Source of the DNA: Poronia punctata
Taxonomy: Eukaryota; Ascomycota; Sordariomycetes; Xylariales; Xylariaceae
Direction of reading: 5' to 3'
Assembly: GCA_022579005.1 (NCBI GenBank)
Contig: MU401621.1
Location: 1 to 64,000, forward strand
Length of the DNA: 64,000 bases
A program made the position numbers and the translations under genes. Positions 23,493-33,857 of this stretch are shown piece after piece. Every line of letters starts with the position of its first letter. Within the stretch, counting starts at the first letter, position 1. The notes beneath the pieces are model-generated. The model ran no database searches. It saw only the letters and a program-made list of their open reading frames with translations, and was not told the origin of the DNA.

Positions 23493-25986
23493 ATGGCGAG
23501 TCCTACGAACGGGCTTCCACCCCAACGCCAGGTCAAGGACCATATACTCTTTGAGATCGCCACTGAGGTCGCCCATCGCGGTAAATATCCCCAAGCGCTT
23601 CTTTTTACTTATGGCGTGAAGCATCGCCAATGGTGTCTAACTTGTGTGTATGCAGTCGGAGGCATCTACTCGGTCATCAAGTCCAAAGCGCCTGTCACCA
23701 CTGCCGAATATGGCGATCGTTACACTCTTATCGGACCCCTCAATCACCAATCCGTAAGTGTCGCGCAACCCAGCGTCGGCAGGGATTCGCTGCTGGCAGT
23801 AGCAAGGGCTAACCCACCATACTCCTAGGCCGCTGTCGAGGTTGAGGAGCTCGAACCGACAAACCCTGAGCTCATTAAGAGCATCGAGGCCATGCGGAAT
23901 CGTGGCATAGGCATCCTGTATGGTCGATGGCTAATAGAAGGCGCGCCTCGCGTTTTACTCATCGACACCAAAACAGCGTATAACTACCTAGACGAGTGGA
24001 AGGCCGACCTATGGAATGTAGCGGGCATCCCTTCCCCGCCGGGCGACGATGAAACCAACGAAGCTATTGTTTTTGGTTACCTGGTTGCCTGGTTCCTCGG
24101 CGAGGTATGTTCTTGCCTGTACCCGTTACCCTCATTCCCGTGACCCATTTGTCCGCTCTCCTTATATCTTTCGCCCTGTGGGGTTTCACGTCGACGTCTG
24201 GCTAACCCATCGTAGTATGTGTGTCATGAGAAGACAAAGGCTGTCATCGCCCACTTTCATGAGTGGCTCGCGGGTGTTGCGATCCCACTCGCGAAGAAGC
24301 GACAGATAGACGTCACTACCGTGTTTACAACCCATGCCACGTTGTTAGGGCGTTATCTTTGTGCGGGCTCGGTCGATTTCTACAATAACCTCCAAAATTT
24401 CGACGTGGATGCAGAGGCCGGAAGGCGCGGTATCTACCATCGTTATTGCATAGAACGCGGGGCAGCCCATTCATGCGACGTCTTCACTACCGTCTCCCAC
24501 ATCACCGCATACGAGAGCGAACATCTGCTCAAGCGCAAGCCTGATGGGGTACTGCCCAACGGCCTTAATGTTACCAAGTTTTCTGCTATCCATGAATTCC
24601 AGAACCTGCATCAGCAAGCCAAGGAGAAGATCCACGACTTTGTACGAGGCCACTTCTACGGTCACTATGATTTCTTCCCCGAGGACACGCTTTATTTCTT
24701 TACAGCTGGTCGTTACGAGTATCGTAATAAAGGCGTGGACATGTTCATCGAGTCACTTGCTCGGCTGAACCACAGACTAAAGAGTTCGGGCAGCAAGACG
24801 ACAGTCGTGGCATTTATCATCATGCCAGCACAGACCACGTCCCTCGCTGTCGAAGCGCTCAAAGGCCAGGCTGTAGTAAAATCGTTGAGAGACACGGTTG
24901 ATGTGATTGAGCGTGGTATCGGGCGTCGCATCTTTGAAAGGTCGCTCAAATGGCACGACGGAGAGCCTCTGCCCGACGAGAAGGAACTGATCACTAGCGC
25001 CGATCGCGTCGTATTGCGACGCCGTCTCTTCGCTATGAAGCGACATACGCTGCCCCCCATTGTGACCCACAACATGGTCAACGACCAGGAAGATCCTATC
25101 CTTAACCAGATCCGCCGGGTACAACTCTTTAACGACCCTACAGATAGAGTCAAGATCGTCTTCCATCCTGAATTCCTGAATTCATCTAACCCTATCTTGC
25201 CATTGGACTACGACGATTTCGTGCGAGGCACCAACCTGGGCGTGTTCGCGTCGTACTATGAACCTTGGGGTTACACGCCAGCGGAGTGCACAGTCATGGG
25301 AGTGCCCAGTATCACGACAAACTTGTCTGGTTTCGGGTGTTACATGGAGGAGTTGATCGAAAATTCAAGCGACTACGGCATCTATATTGTGGATCGTCGT
25401 AATAAGGGCGTAGATGACTCGGTCAACCAGCTAACATCGCACATGTTTGAGTTCTGCCAAAAGAGCCGCCGCCAGCGGATCAACATGCGTAACCGCACGG
25501 AACGGCTCAGTGACCTTCTAGACTGGAAACGAATGGGCATGGAGTACCAGAAAGCACGACAGCTGGCACTACGCCGCGCGTATCCGAACTCGTTTGATGG
25601 CGATGAGGAAGAAGACTTCATCCCGGGTGTAGAGCAGAAGATATCACGCCCTTTCTCTGTGCCTGGTTCCCCCCGTGACCGGGCCGGGATGATGACGCCC
25701 GGCGACTTTGCCAGCCTACAGGAGAGCCATGAAGGGCTGAGTACAGAGGATTATGTGGCGTGGAAGCTACCGTGAGTTGCCTAGAATTATCCCGCTTCGG
25801 CCCCCAAAAGCTGTATGATCAACTATATGATCAGCTGTATAACCCACGAGACTAACGAGGGTGTGTAGTGACGAGGAGGACCCTGACGACTATCCCTTTC
25901 CTTTAACACTGCGGACGAAGTCTGCTTTCTCGGGTCCAGCATCGCCACTCGGAAACATCCAGTCGAACGGAAACCCGGCAGTATAA
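23493..25986 (+). CDS. gsy1: Glycogen synthase (UDP-glucose starch glucosyltransferase, GT3)
   Basis: Five exons: 23493-23580, 23656-23753, 23829-24104, 24216-25771, 25869-25986, giving 711 aa, the usual fungal length. The substrate loop [12 protein letters not shown] lies just after the first junction. The chain continues with [17 protein letters not shown] and [15 protein letters not shown], and the catalytic EX7E segment [18 protein letters not shown] basic cluster near [20 protein letters not shown] is the glucose-6-phosphate sensing helix of eukaryotic GT3 enzymes. The C-terminal tail holds Ser-Pro and Arg-x-x-Ser sites ([24 protein letters not shown]) of the kind phosphorylated to switch the enzyme off. 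It elongates alpha-1,4-glucan in the cytosol. The short last exon supplies only the regulatory tail. Confidence 0.96.
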
Positions 25987-27865
25987 GGTGAGACCATTAA
26001 GCCCAGGGATATATCGCAACGGATGGACGGATTCCGAGGCGCTAGAAACAAAACAAGCCAGGTGGCCACGGCCTTCCGGCAAGAAGCCTACCTAACTAAA
26101 TATGCGGGGAGCGTCTCGGAGCATACTGGCTGTCCAAAGTTCTGGGCTAGGCGAAAGTATACGACTATAAAAGACGGAGATACCTAGGTCGGAGATGATC
26201 GAATGCGGCCCCTTTGCATCCCTACACAGATAGTAGGCCTTGCAGACACATGGAAGTTACTCATTATAGCATTTTAGATTGCATAAATACCTTAATAATA
26301 TATACCCTAACTTGAATCAGCGGAGTTTATTATGTGTCCTTCTCAGATGTGTAAAAGCATATATTTATCTGATTATATAAGTCTTTCGGTCCTCGGAGGA
26401 GATGAGCTATTGAGCATGCATGTGCATATTTTGTTGTTGACGAACAGCCTTGTCCACAGCCTGCCTATGTCTGCCGGACCTCTGTCGACGACAAAACGGT
26501 GTACTGTATACTCTGGGGGGGGGGTGGGGGGTGGTGTACGAGGCAAACCCTACACAACGTTGCCTCAGGTACATAACTGACACACTGACTACATATCTAC
26601 TACGTAGTACAAGAGTACCTTACTATCAGGCACAAAGTGTATAATGAAGTGTCTACGTATAAGGAAGGTATCGGCATGTTGGAAACAAACACTTGCAGCT
26701 GATTGGGAAGATGGAGTAAGGGTGGGCTAAAGGAATGGCACACACATACGAGTAAAAGTAGTATATCTGGGGAGGCCGGGAGCCTCGTTTATAGTCCCGC
26801 ATTCCACATACCTTATTATTTCTCCAGTTTCTTCTACCTTACACTGCCCAGATGTATGTATGCATTCTGTTATATTTATGTATGTAATTATCTACGTAAG
26901 GTCAGTAGGACGTAGCTTGGACCGTTGCCAGCTATCCTGATGAAAAGGTCAAATAGCTACATAAAGTACATCTGGGCGGCATAAAGGCGGCTAACCACCG
27001 ATCAGTCCTTGGGCACTTTAGGTACCTCAGATTCAAGCAAAGCAACAATCAATTTGCAGGTACTGTACAGGTAGGTACACACAGAATGGTACAAAGGGAA
27101 TGGGTGGCATTTGGTATATTATTAGCAGCACCAACAAACGCAACACCCTAAAACCACCAGGCGGGTCACCCCACAACCACTAACCCCTAATGACAATTGA
27201 CGCCCCACGATCCACAAAACAAACAATTCACGGTCAGGCCAGAGACGCGGGCGAGGGCATAGCTGAATTATTGTCCCCTGGCGTGCCTGGAACTCTGCCA
27301 TCTGCCCCGGAGAAGGTTTACCATGCCCTTCCATCCAGTCCTTTAATCTGTCATATAACCTGGTAAAGCTGGGCAAGCCAAGTTTGCAGGACATCCAGAC
27401 TCCCCAGGTAAGACTAGCCTTCGTTTTTAGCCTTACGGATACCTGCTGTCCCGACGCGAAAAGTACCTAGGCACCTAGGTTAACTTACGAGTAGGTAGAT
27501 ACAGCGACAGGCGACAGTCGACAGGCGACAGGCGACACTATTGTGGTACCTCCATACCGTGCTGTATGTATGTACGTGTATACAACGGCTCTGATCTTGG
27601 GTTACAATAGCTATTGGTCCCTTCCTTCCCTCTGCCCACCCGTCTTCTTGTTTCGGGTTGCCGCTTTGCTTCCCTACATACCTACCTTTGTGTCTTTATC
27701 CTCTTCAGTCTTCTTCAACACTTCAAGGTCGTCATCAATCGACAGCAATTTCCCAAACACCTGAAGCCGTCCGCTCAACTCATTTGGCCAGAAGACGTCA
27801 CGCCTCGCTCCTGGTTAGGCGCCTCTCCAGTTTCTATGTAACTTGAATGAACGGAGGGTGAAACG
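25987..27865. other. Gene-free interval between glycogen synthase and the F-box gene
   Basis: This carries the 3' end of glycogen synthase and the promoter of the F-box gene. It has a G-rich tract at 26515-26540 (ten G, then further G runs), the seven-base tandem repeat at 27504-27538, and several TACCTAGGTA-like and ACGAGTA words. The open frames are short and without motif. Confidence 0.5.
27504..27538. repeat. Five tandem copies of a 7-bp unit (GCGACAG)
   Basis: The units at 27504, 27511, 27518, 27525 and 27532 read GCGACAG, GCGACAG, TCGACAG, GCGACAG and GCGACAC. It is a short imperfect tandem array about 330 bp upstream of the F-box gene start. Confidence 0.9.
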
Positions 27866-29885
27866 ATGAAGTTTACCGTCATGAAGTTCTTCCGACGGAG
27901 CAAAAAGTCGACTTCGGAGTCCAAGTCTTCCAAGTCGCAGCACGCCCATGACGACCTCGAGCGTGACAAATACAGGCAATACAACCCCCACCAGAATCAT
28001 TACAACTATGCCGCCGAGAGAGGCCGCGTCTTCGCGCCTTGGCTCCAGCTGCCGGTCCCGGTTCTAGAAAGAATATTCGCCTTTGTCTGTCCCCACAGCA
28101 CGGACGAGTCGTACGAAACCTGTGAGAGGAGCGCAGTAGAGGATGCGTGTATGCTATGCGATCTGCGTGATCTGGCCCATGCCGCCCAGGTCTGCAAGCT
28201 GTGGAGGCAGTCGGCCATACGAATCATGTGTGTAATGTCTACTTCTTCCCCCCTCCTATGCGTGTGCCACTTGCCTCGGTCGCGATGGGAACTAACCAAT
28301 AATTTCTCCTCGCCCTTTGGGGGGGGGGAGTTATTCTCCGCTTAGGTACCATAGCATCCGTATAGATTCGGTCCATTACTGCGAACGCGAGATCGACCTG
28401 TCCGAGAGACGCCGGCGCAAAAGCCGCTTCGATCGAAACGGCGTGCCCGAGGACGCTGCAGGCGCCCGCCTCCACTTACTCTGCCGCACCCTGCGTGAAG
28501 ATCCCACTCGCTTAGGAAAGCTTGTGCAGTACTTCAAAACACCGTACATGTTACGCGAGTCCAATGCGCCTCTCCTCGCCCGGACCATCGCTGTCTTGCC
28601 CAATCTACGATATGTCGACCTGCCCGAGGGGCTGTTTATGGATGACCCCGCCCATCGGACCCTCAAACTGGAGGTCCAAGCCCGATGTCCTGGCTTGCGC
28701 AAGATGACATACCTTGCTGGAAGTGAGCGCAGTTTCGAGGCCCTGAGCCAGGGCAGGATTTGGCCCAACCTCGAGGTCCTCGAACTTGGCAGGATAAATA
28801 TGGATCCAGCTGTCCTACGTCAAGTCCTCGTCGCGCTGCCAAATCTACGCGCACTTAAGGCTTCCGACTGTCGGATGCTAGATGACGACATATTCCGATA
28901 TAACGATGTCTTGCCAGCGTTTCCACGCTTGGAGGAATTGATCCTCAACGACGTGCCGCGCATCACTGCTGACGGCCTGAGAGCTTACCTAGCCAGAGAA
29001 GACACTAAGCGACACCTGAAGGTCCTGTCCCTTACTAATACTGGGGTTCACCCCGCGATTTTACATGATGTTCTAGCCAACGCGCCCCGTCTCGTCACAC
29101 TGTCCATCACCGAGCAAGTCGACTCTCCCTTCCCTTCACATGGAGTTCCCATCCCCCCATTGTCCAATTGGTCGTTGGAGACACTGCGTTACGAAATCAC
29201 AGCCTCGCCCGCTACTTCGCCATACGCCAGTATTACTGCTAGTTACTACAATTACTTGGCGTCTTCGCTCTTTGCCGGCGGTCTTCCTCGTTTAGCCGCG
29301 ATTTATGTCCGGGACCAAAACTTTCCCGACTTGCTTCTCGGTTTGCCACCTCCCATGCCTGGTTTTGCGGGGAGCCCCCAACGACCTAGTAGTGCCGGCG
29401 GCGGGGGCATGTCGCCGACCCGAGCGGGATTCATGACTCCACCCGCTCGTTTCAGCTCGAACAACCCTTTTGCATCAGCTTTTAGCCCACAAGGTCCCGG
29501 GATGCTTTCCCTGAATCAGACCCTCGAGATATTCACTAAAGGTGACGATGATCTGGACTGGGGCAGTACACGTATGGATCCAATTGACGCGTACGGTGGC
29601 CGTGGGGGAGGCAGAGGCCGCCACGGACGAACCGGAAGCTCGGCAAGTGGTCGGCCGCTCAGCAGCTACGGCCTATCTGATATGGGTGCAGGTTGGCAGG
29701 CTGGCGGTGGGGCGAGAATGAGCATCATCCAGGGAGATGGCAACGGCGGCTTCCTGAGCGTCCCAGACGATAGTATGCATGGACGTAAGAATAGTGCCTC
29801 AAGCTTGAGGCCGGTAAGGGACGAATGGCCGAGACCTGGCAGTAGTCATGGACCTAAAAAGGGGGACCGAGATCTTTGGCGTTAG
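27866..29885 (+). CDS. F-box protein with leucine-rich (RNI-like) region
   Basis: Two exons: 27866-28227 and 28346-29885, giving 633 aa. An F-box-like segment lies at about residues 62-130 (LQLPVPVLERIFAFVC... then LRDLAHAAQVCKLWRQSA), which would bind Skp1 in an SCF ubiquitin ligase. It contains CMLC and a Cys-bearing stretch often seen in this fungal type. Residues 190-400 are irregular leucine-rich repeats (PNLRYVDLPEG, PNLEVLELGRI, PRLEELILNDV, KVLSLTNTGV), the likely substrate-binding surface. The last 200 residues are disordered, rich in Ser, Gly and Pro, with an RG patch. The substrate is unknown. The N-terminus is basic (KFFRRSKKS) and has a second Met at residue 6. The intron contains a run of ten G directly before the acceptor region. 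Confidence 0.85.
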
Positions 29886-31253
29886 GAAACTGCGACGACT
29901 TGGTTGCGAAGTTTTCGCGGTGGCATGATCCTCGCAGAGATGGAAGGCGGAAGTGTGCCAGGAGCACACGGAGCTGGTTGTTCGGGCGATCGGGTGTGTT
30001 TTTTATGTCCTAGGGTTCAAGGACGAACAAGGAAGCCATGGATGACGAGAAGACACGGGACGAAGATTAGGAAGGATGCGCGAAGCGCAAAAATAAGACG
30101 TCATTAGGGATGGTGGCGGCAAAAGTAAGGGGCTGCGCTGGTGTTTCGCAGCTGGCACTTGCTTCATATATACCCCCGGTAAAGGAATGTTTTTGCTGTG
30201 TAACATATCCGAAAGTCTGCTTGGAACACTTCTCTTTAGCAGTGTTTTCTTCCATCCAAGCTTTCCGTCAGTTTATTTCATAATGGTCTGTTTGAGAAGC
30301 TAATAAGAAATACAAAAATCGAAAAAAAAAATTGAAATGAGACTACGACGTGAATACTATGTAATGACGTACTTTAGAACAATATTGTGATGATATCTAT
30401 GCTTGTTTCTAGATAGGGGAAACTGAGTCCCGGCAGACTTACCATGTAGTCCAACCTAGGAGGTAGGTCAAGGTAAACCTCGAAATTGTCCCTCGTTGAC
30501 AATGATACGCGGTAGAAGTACATGTATTATGTAGTTAGGGATTATATATGTCGAGACAAAAAGTATTGGTTTTCTTGATGTTCGTTCATATGCAGAAAAC
30601 TCATCTCCTATTTCCCTTACATCCTTTGGCTTCCTCTTCAAGAGTAGGTATCAAATAAATGGTACATGTATGTTAGTACAACGGGGATACCTGTTGCTTG
30701 GCTTTATTTATTTCTCCCCTTTAATACCGATTCACCTTTTACTCGTGGCATGTTGCAAGCAGTTGATGTAGTGAAGTAATTGTATTATATTGTATGTATT
30801 GCTCTTTATATATTCCAGGTACCTGGAAGCGGATACATTACTATCCTTAGACGAAATATGAATCTTGCTCTACCAGTTATATAAGGTTTATTTTAATTTT
30901 CTCTCTTTTCCTCATGTAATTTTTCTTTGCCTGTTGTGTAAAAAGCGCGCAATATCGCATAGTCTTGTCTAGTCATCTAGTTATCCCTTCTATATGAGTT
31001 TGAAAGATACCATAATTTATAATATGGGTTACGGTACTCTCGCAACAGGGCGAGGACCGGGCGGAATATTCATTTCTCGTAATGTCGTGTAAATGCCGTT
31101 TCTATCGTTGGATAGAGCTTCCTGCTCTAGTGGAACCGCAAAGGTGGGAAAGGGATGTGGTAGCATGCCGCGTTGCCCTGTAAAATGTATCCTTGTGCAA
31201 GGTGTTACTCCGGCTTGGATGCTATCCTTTGCCGTAGGGGGGTGCTGCCTCTC
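29886..31253. other. Gene-free convergent interval
   Basis: This lies between the 3' ends of the F-box gene and of the reverse-strand CobW-type gene. From about 30280 to 31020 it is AT-rich with TATAT and TGTA words, but not to the degree of the left-edge block. Nothing coding was seen. Confidence 0.5.
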
Positions 31254-32354
31254 TCATGCTATTTTTGTCACTGTCAGCTCGCCTGCGTTGCCGCCTTGGA
31301 GCACCAAAAGACCTTCGGTTTCGAGCTTCTTCTTCCACTTGGCGCTCTCGTAGCGAGCGAGGATGAGCGTCATGCGGAGCGCTACGTCTCTGCTAGACTC
31401 GTGCTCCTCTATTGGGCTCTCTGTCGGTGTGAAGGTCCAGCGGCCAAAGGCCCAGTTCAGGATATACCTTGTGGACGCGGACGATGTCGGCGGGGGAGTG
31501 TTATTCTGGTCTGAGCTCTTGACGGTGGCCGAAGACGCTGTTAAAACGGATTTTATCCGGTATACCTCGTCTTTCGGGGCGGTTTGTAACAAAGTCATGA
31601 GCTTGTCCCCGTCGACGACAGCGCCCTCCGGACCTCGCAGAGAGACAGAAAGAACCTCCACTTCGGACTGATGATGCCCGTCGTGGTCGTGGTCATGACT
31701 CTGAAGAGAAGTCAGATCGCCATCCGTCAATGCGCCCGCGAGCCCACCATCGATACCAAAGATGAGATCGGCAGGAACGCGACCCCTATCACTCTTGACC
31801 CAAGCGACATCGACCTCGAGATCGCCGACGCGATCCCTCACTTCGTCGAGGCGGCGCTCGTCGCAGCTCTCCCACTTATTGAACACGATAAGGTCGGTAT
31901 ATTTCGCCTGTAGGCGCGCGGTAAAGCTGGTATCCTCGTAGCCGGCCCAGTTCTCGACATCAATGACATTCACGACGCCGTCGAGCGCGTAGGAGCCCGG
32001 GTTGTCGCGCGCAATTCGATTCACCTCGATGGCGAGCGTGGCGGGGAAGGCGGACCCGGAAGTCTCGATGACGATGCGGTCGGGTTTCACAGTGTCGCGC
32101 AGCTCCGACAGGGCGGGCGCTAACTGGCCTACGAGATTGCAGCAGATGCACCCGTTTAGCAGCTCCTGCACACCTGATACCGCGCTGCTGGACGCTAACT
32201 GCGAGTCGATGGCTACGTCGCCGAATTCGTTCTTCACTAGTGCGAGTTTGTAGGACGGGTTCGTGGCTCGTAGCTGTGGTACGAGGTTGAGGAGGATGGT
32301 TGTCTTGCCGGAGCCAAGAAAGCCCGTTACGATGGTGATTGGTATAGGAGACAT
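31254..32354 (-). CDS. CobW/COG0523 GTPase, ZNG1-like metallochaperone
   Basis: One uninterrupted frame of 366 aa. The N-terminus reads ITIVTGFLGSGKTT, the Walker A motif of the G3E family. A metal-binding CxCC appears in NGCICCNL (about residues 69-76), and a Walker B-like DGVVNVIDVEN and a guanine-specificity NKW follow. A His-rich linker (HDHDHDGHH) sits around residue 220, before the C-terminal CobW_C domain with RYILNWAFGRWTFTP. Members of this group use GTP to hand zinc to client enzymes such as methionine aminopeptidase 1 in the ZNG1 branch. The His-rich linker and CxCC fit zinc, but metal identity is inferred. Length is normal for the family. Confidence 0.9.
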   Translation of the reverse strand: MSPIPITIVTGFLGSGKTTILLNLVPQLRATNPSYKLALVKNEFGDVAIDSQLASSSAVSGVQELLNGCICCNLVGQLAPALSELRDTVKPDRIVIETSGSAFPATLAIEVNRIARDNPGSYALDGVVNVIDVENWAGYEDTSFTARLQAKYTDLIVFNKWESCDERRLDEVRDRVGDLEVDVAWVKSDRGRVPADLIFGIDGGLAGALTDGDLTSLQSHDHDHDGHHQSEVEVLSVSLRGPEGAVVDGDKLMTLLQTAPKDEVYRIKSVLTASSATVKSSDQNNTPPPTSSASTRYILNWAFGRWTFTPTESPIEEHESSRDVALRMTLILARYESAKWKKKLETEGLLVLQGGNAGELTVTKIA

Positions 32355-33168
32355 TTTCTTTTTTTTGTGTTGCTTCGCTTTCTATAATGACGATAATAAA
32401 TGGCTTAAAAGAGGGAAAAACATAAATACACGTGTATTATACAAGTGACGGGAGTCTGCGTTTGTCTGGGTCGGGTGTCTAACTCGTAGGTAATAAGAAT
32501 TGTACGGGGTATATATGGAGGGGCAGAGGGGTTAGAGGTTGAGGGGAATAATACAATATAAAACGAATCGCACCCCCGGCCGTATATCTATTAGATCCAA
32601 GCTGTACGAGTAAAGATCCCCGTTGCCACGGTTAGCTGCGGTGTAGTAGAATAATTGGTTCTTGCGGCTCAAAGTGTGCCGAACCCTGAACGGCACTAAC
32701 CTTGTACGTCTTAAGTTCCCCAACATATCTTGGGACCCTTATTCCATATGACGTAGGTGTACTATGGTCAGGTAATTTATTTGCACACACACACACACGT
32801 GTAAGCGTATAAGATGTCCAAGTTAGCAGAATTGTTAGATATGCCACAAGCCTGCAAGGTGGCACAATAGTTTCACTAAAGCGCACACGTACAGGCACCA
32901 TAAAACATCAATCGCAATGGAAATCGGATACACGGCACCGAAAAACGTACTACAGGTGATTAATGGATGACGGTGAGATATCTGCGCCTGCCTATTATAT
33001 GTAAAAATGAAGTCAGAAGTAATACAGAAGGCAACTGCAAGCCTTAAATGCACGACCTAATGTCCATGCTTCCATGCTTCCATCGCATATTCAACGGCTT
33101 CCCACGTTCACCTTCAAAAACACACATATCTTAAAAGTCCTACTTAAATATCAAATAAATTATAAGAA
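32355..33168. other. Divergent promoter region
   Basis: This lies between the CobW-type gene (-) and the small gene at 33169 (+), and should carry both promoters. It has a CA microsatellite at about 32787-32798 and a tandem CATGCTTC doublet near 33065. No gene was seen. Confidence 0.45.
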
Positions 33169-33617
33169 ATGTCCTCAGCAAATCCCTCCGAGCACACCAA
33201 GAGCAAGACGTACAAGACCCAACTAGATGAGGCTGCCAGAGCGTCTAGTGGATCCACGGACAATGATGGCTCAAACAAAAAGGTCCCAGCTCTAGTAGAA
33301 AAAGGTATAGAGAAAGGTATGTACAAATTTGAGGGGGGGGAAAGCGGCTAGGTTAGGCGGCAAGGTACTATAGAGTCCAACATTATCATCCAACTGACCC
33401 TAAATTCCAAGTCGCCGAGTATGTACCAGCCGCATCGAAACTCATAGGCACAGCCGGTGAGGATGAGAAACAGGGCAATGCCAATACCGATACAAGTACC
33501 CGTACCCGTACCGCTACGGATTCTTCCGAGGGTATGCCGAAACGGCCAGAGCATGACGAGAATATTGCCGAGTTCGTCAGAGAGCAGTATCGGAGCAAGC
33601 ACGTTGGTGGATATTAA
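33169..33617 (+). CDS. Small unknown hydrophilic protein, 117 aa
   Basis: Two exons: 33169-33316 and 33412-33617. The donor GTATGT and the acceptor CCAAG|TC keep the frame and join IEK to VAEYVPAASKLIGTAG. I do not recognise the family. The protein is hydrophilic, with an N-terminal Ser/Thr/Lys region, a short amphipathic middle and a Thr/Arg-rich stretch (TDTSTRTRTATD). It ends with PEHDENIAEFVREQYRSKH followed by VGGY. There is no signal peptide or membrane segment. The clean intron, the ATG and the amphipathic C-terminus argue for a real gene. The intron contains a run of eight G. Confidence 0.65.
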
Positions 33618-33857
33618 AATCATACTACCCGACTGGGTTATAAGTCGACTCAGAGAGTCTTTGTTAAAAGGACTCTAACGCTGTCTTGCAGGCGGGTATG
33701 ATTCTAAGATAAATACGATACACCATCACACGCATGGCCTTACCCATGTACTAAGTTCTTTCCACTACTCGCCGACTGACATTAAAACGAAATTAATCCA
33801 AACTACCTGTCCGTTTCTCCCAAAAATACGTTTAGATTTTTGCAACTTCCCTTCCTA

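Noticed and set aside
27122..27394. 90-codon minus-strand frame in the F-box gene promoter
   Set aside because: It lacks any motif and its Cys-rich C-terminus derives from a simple sequence stretch.
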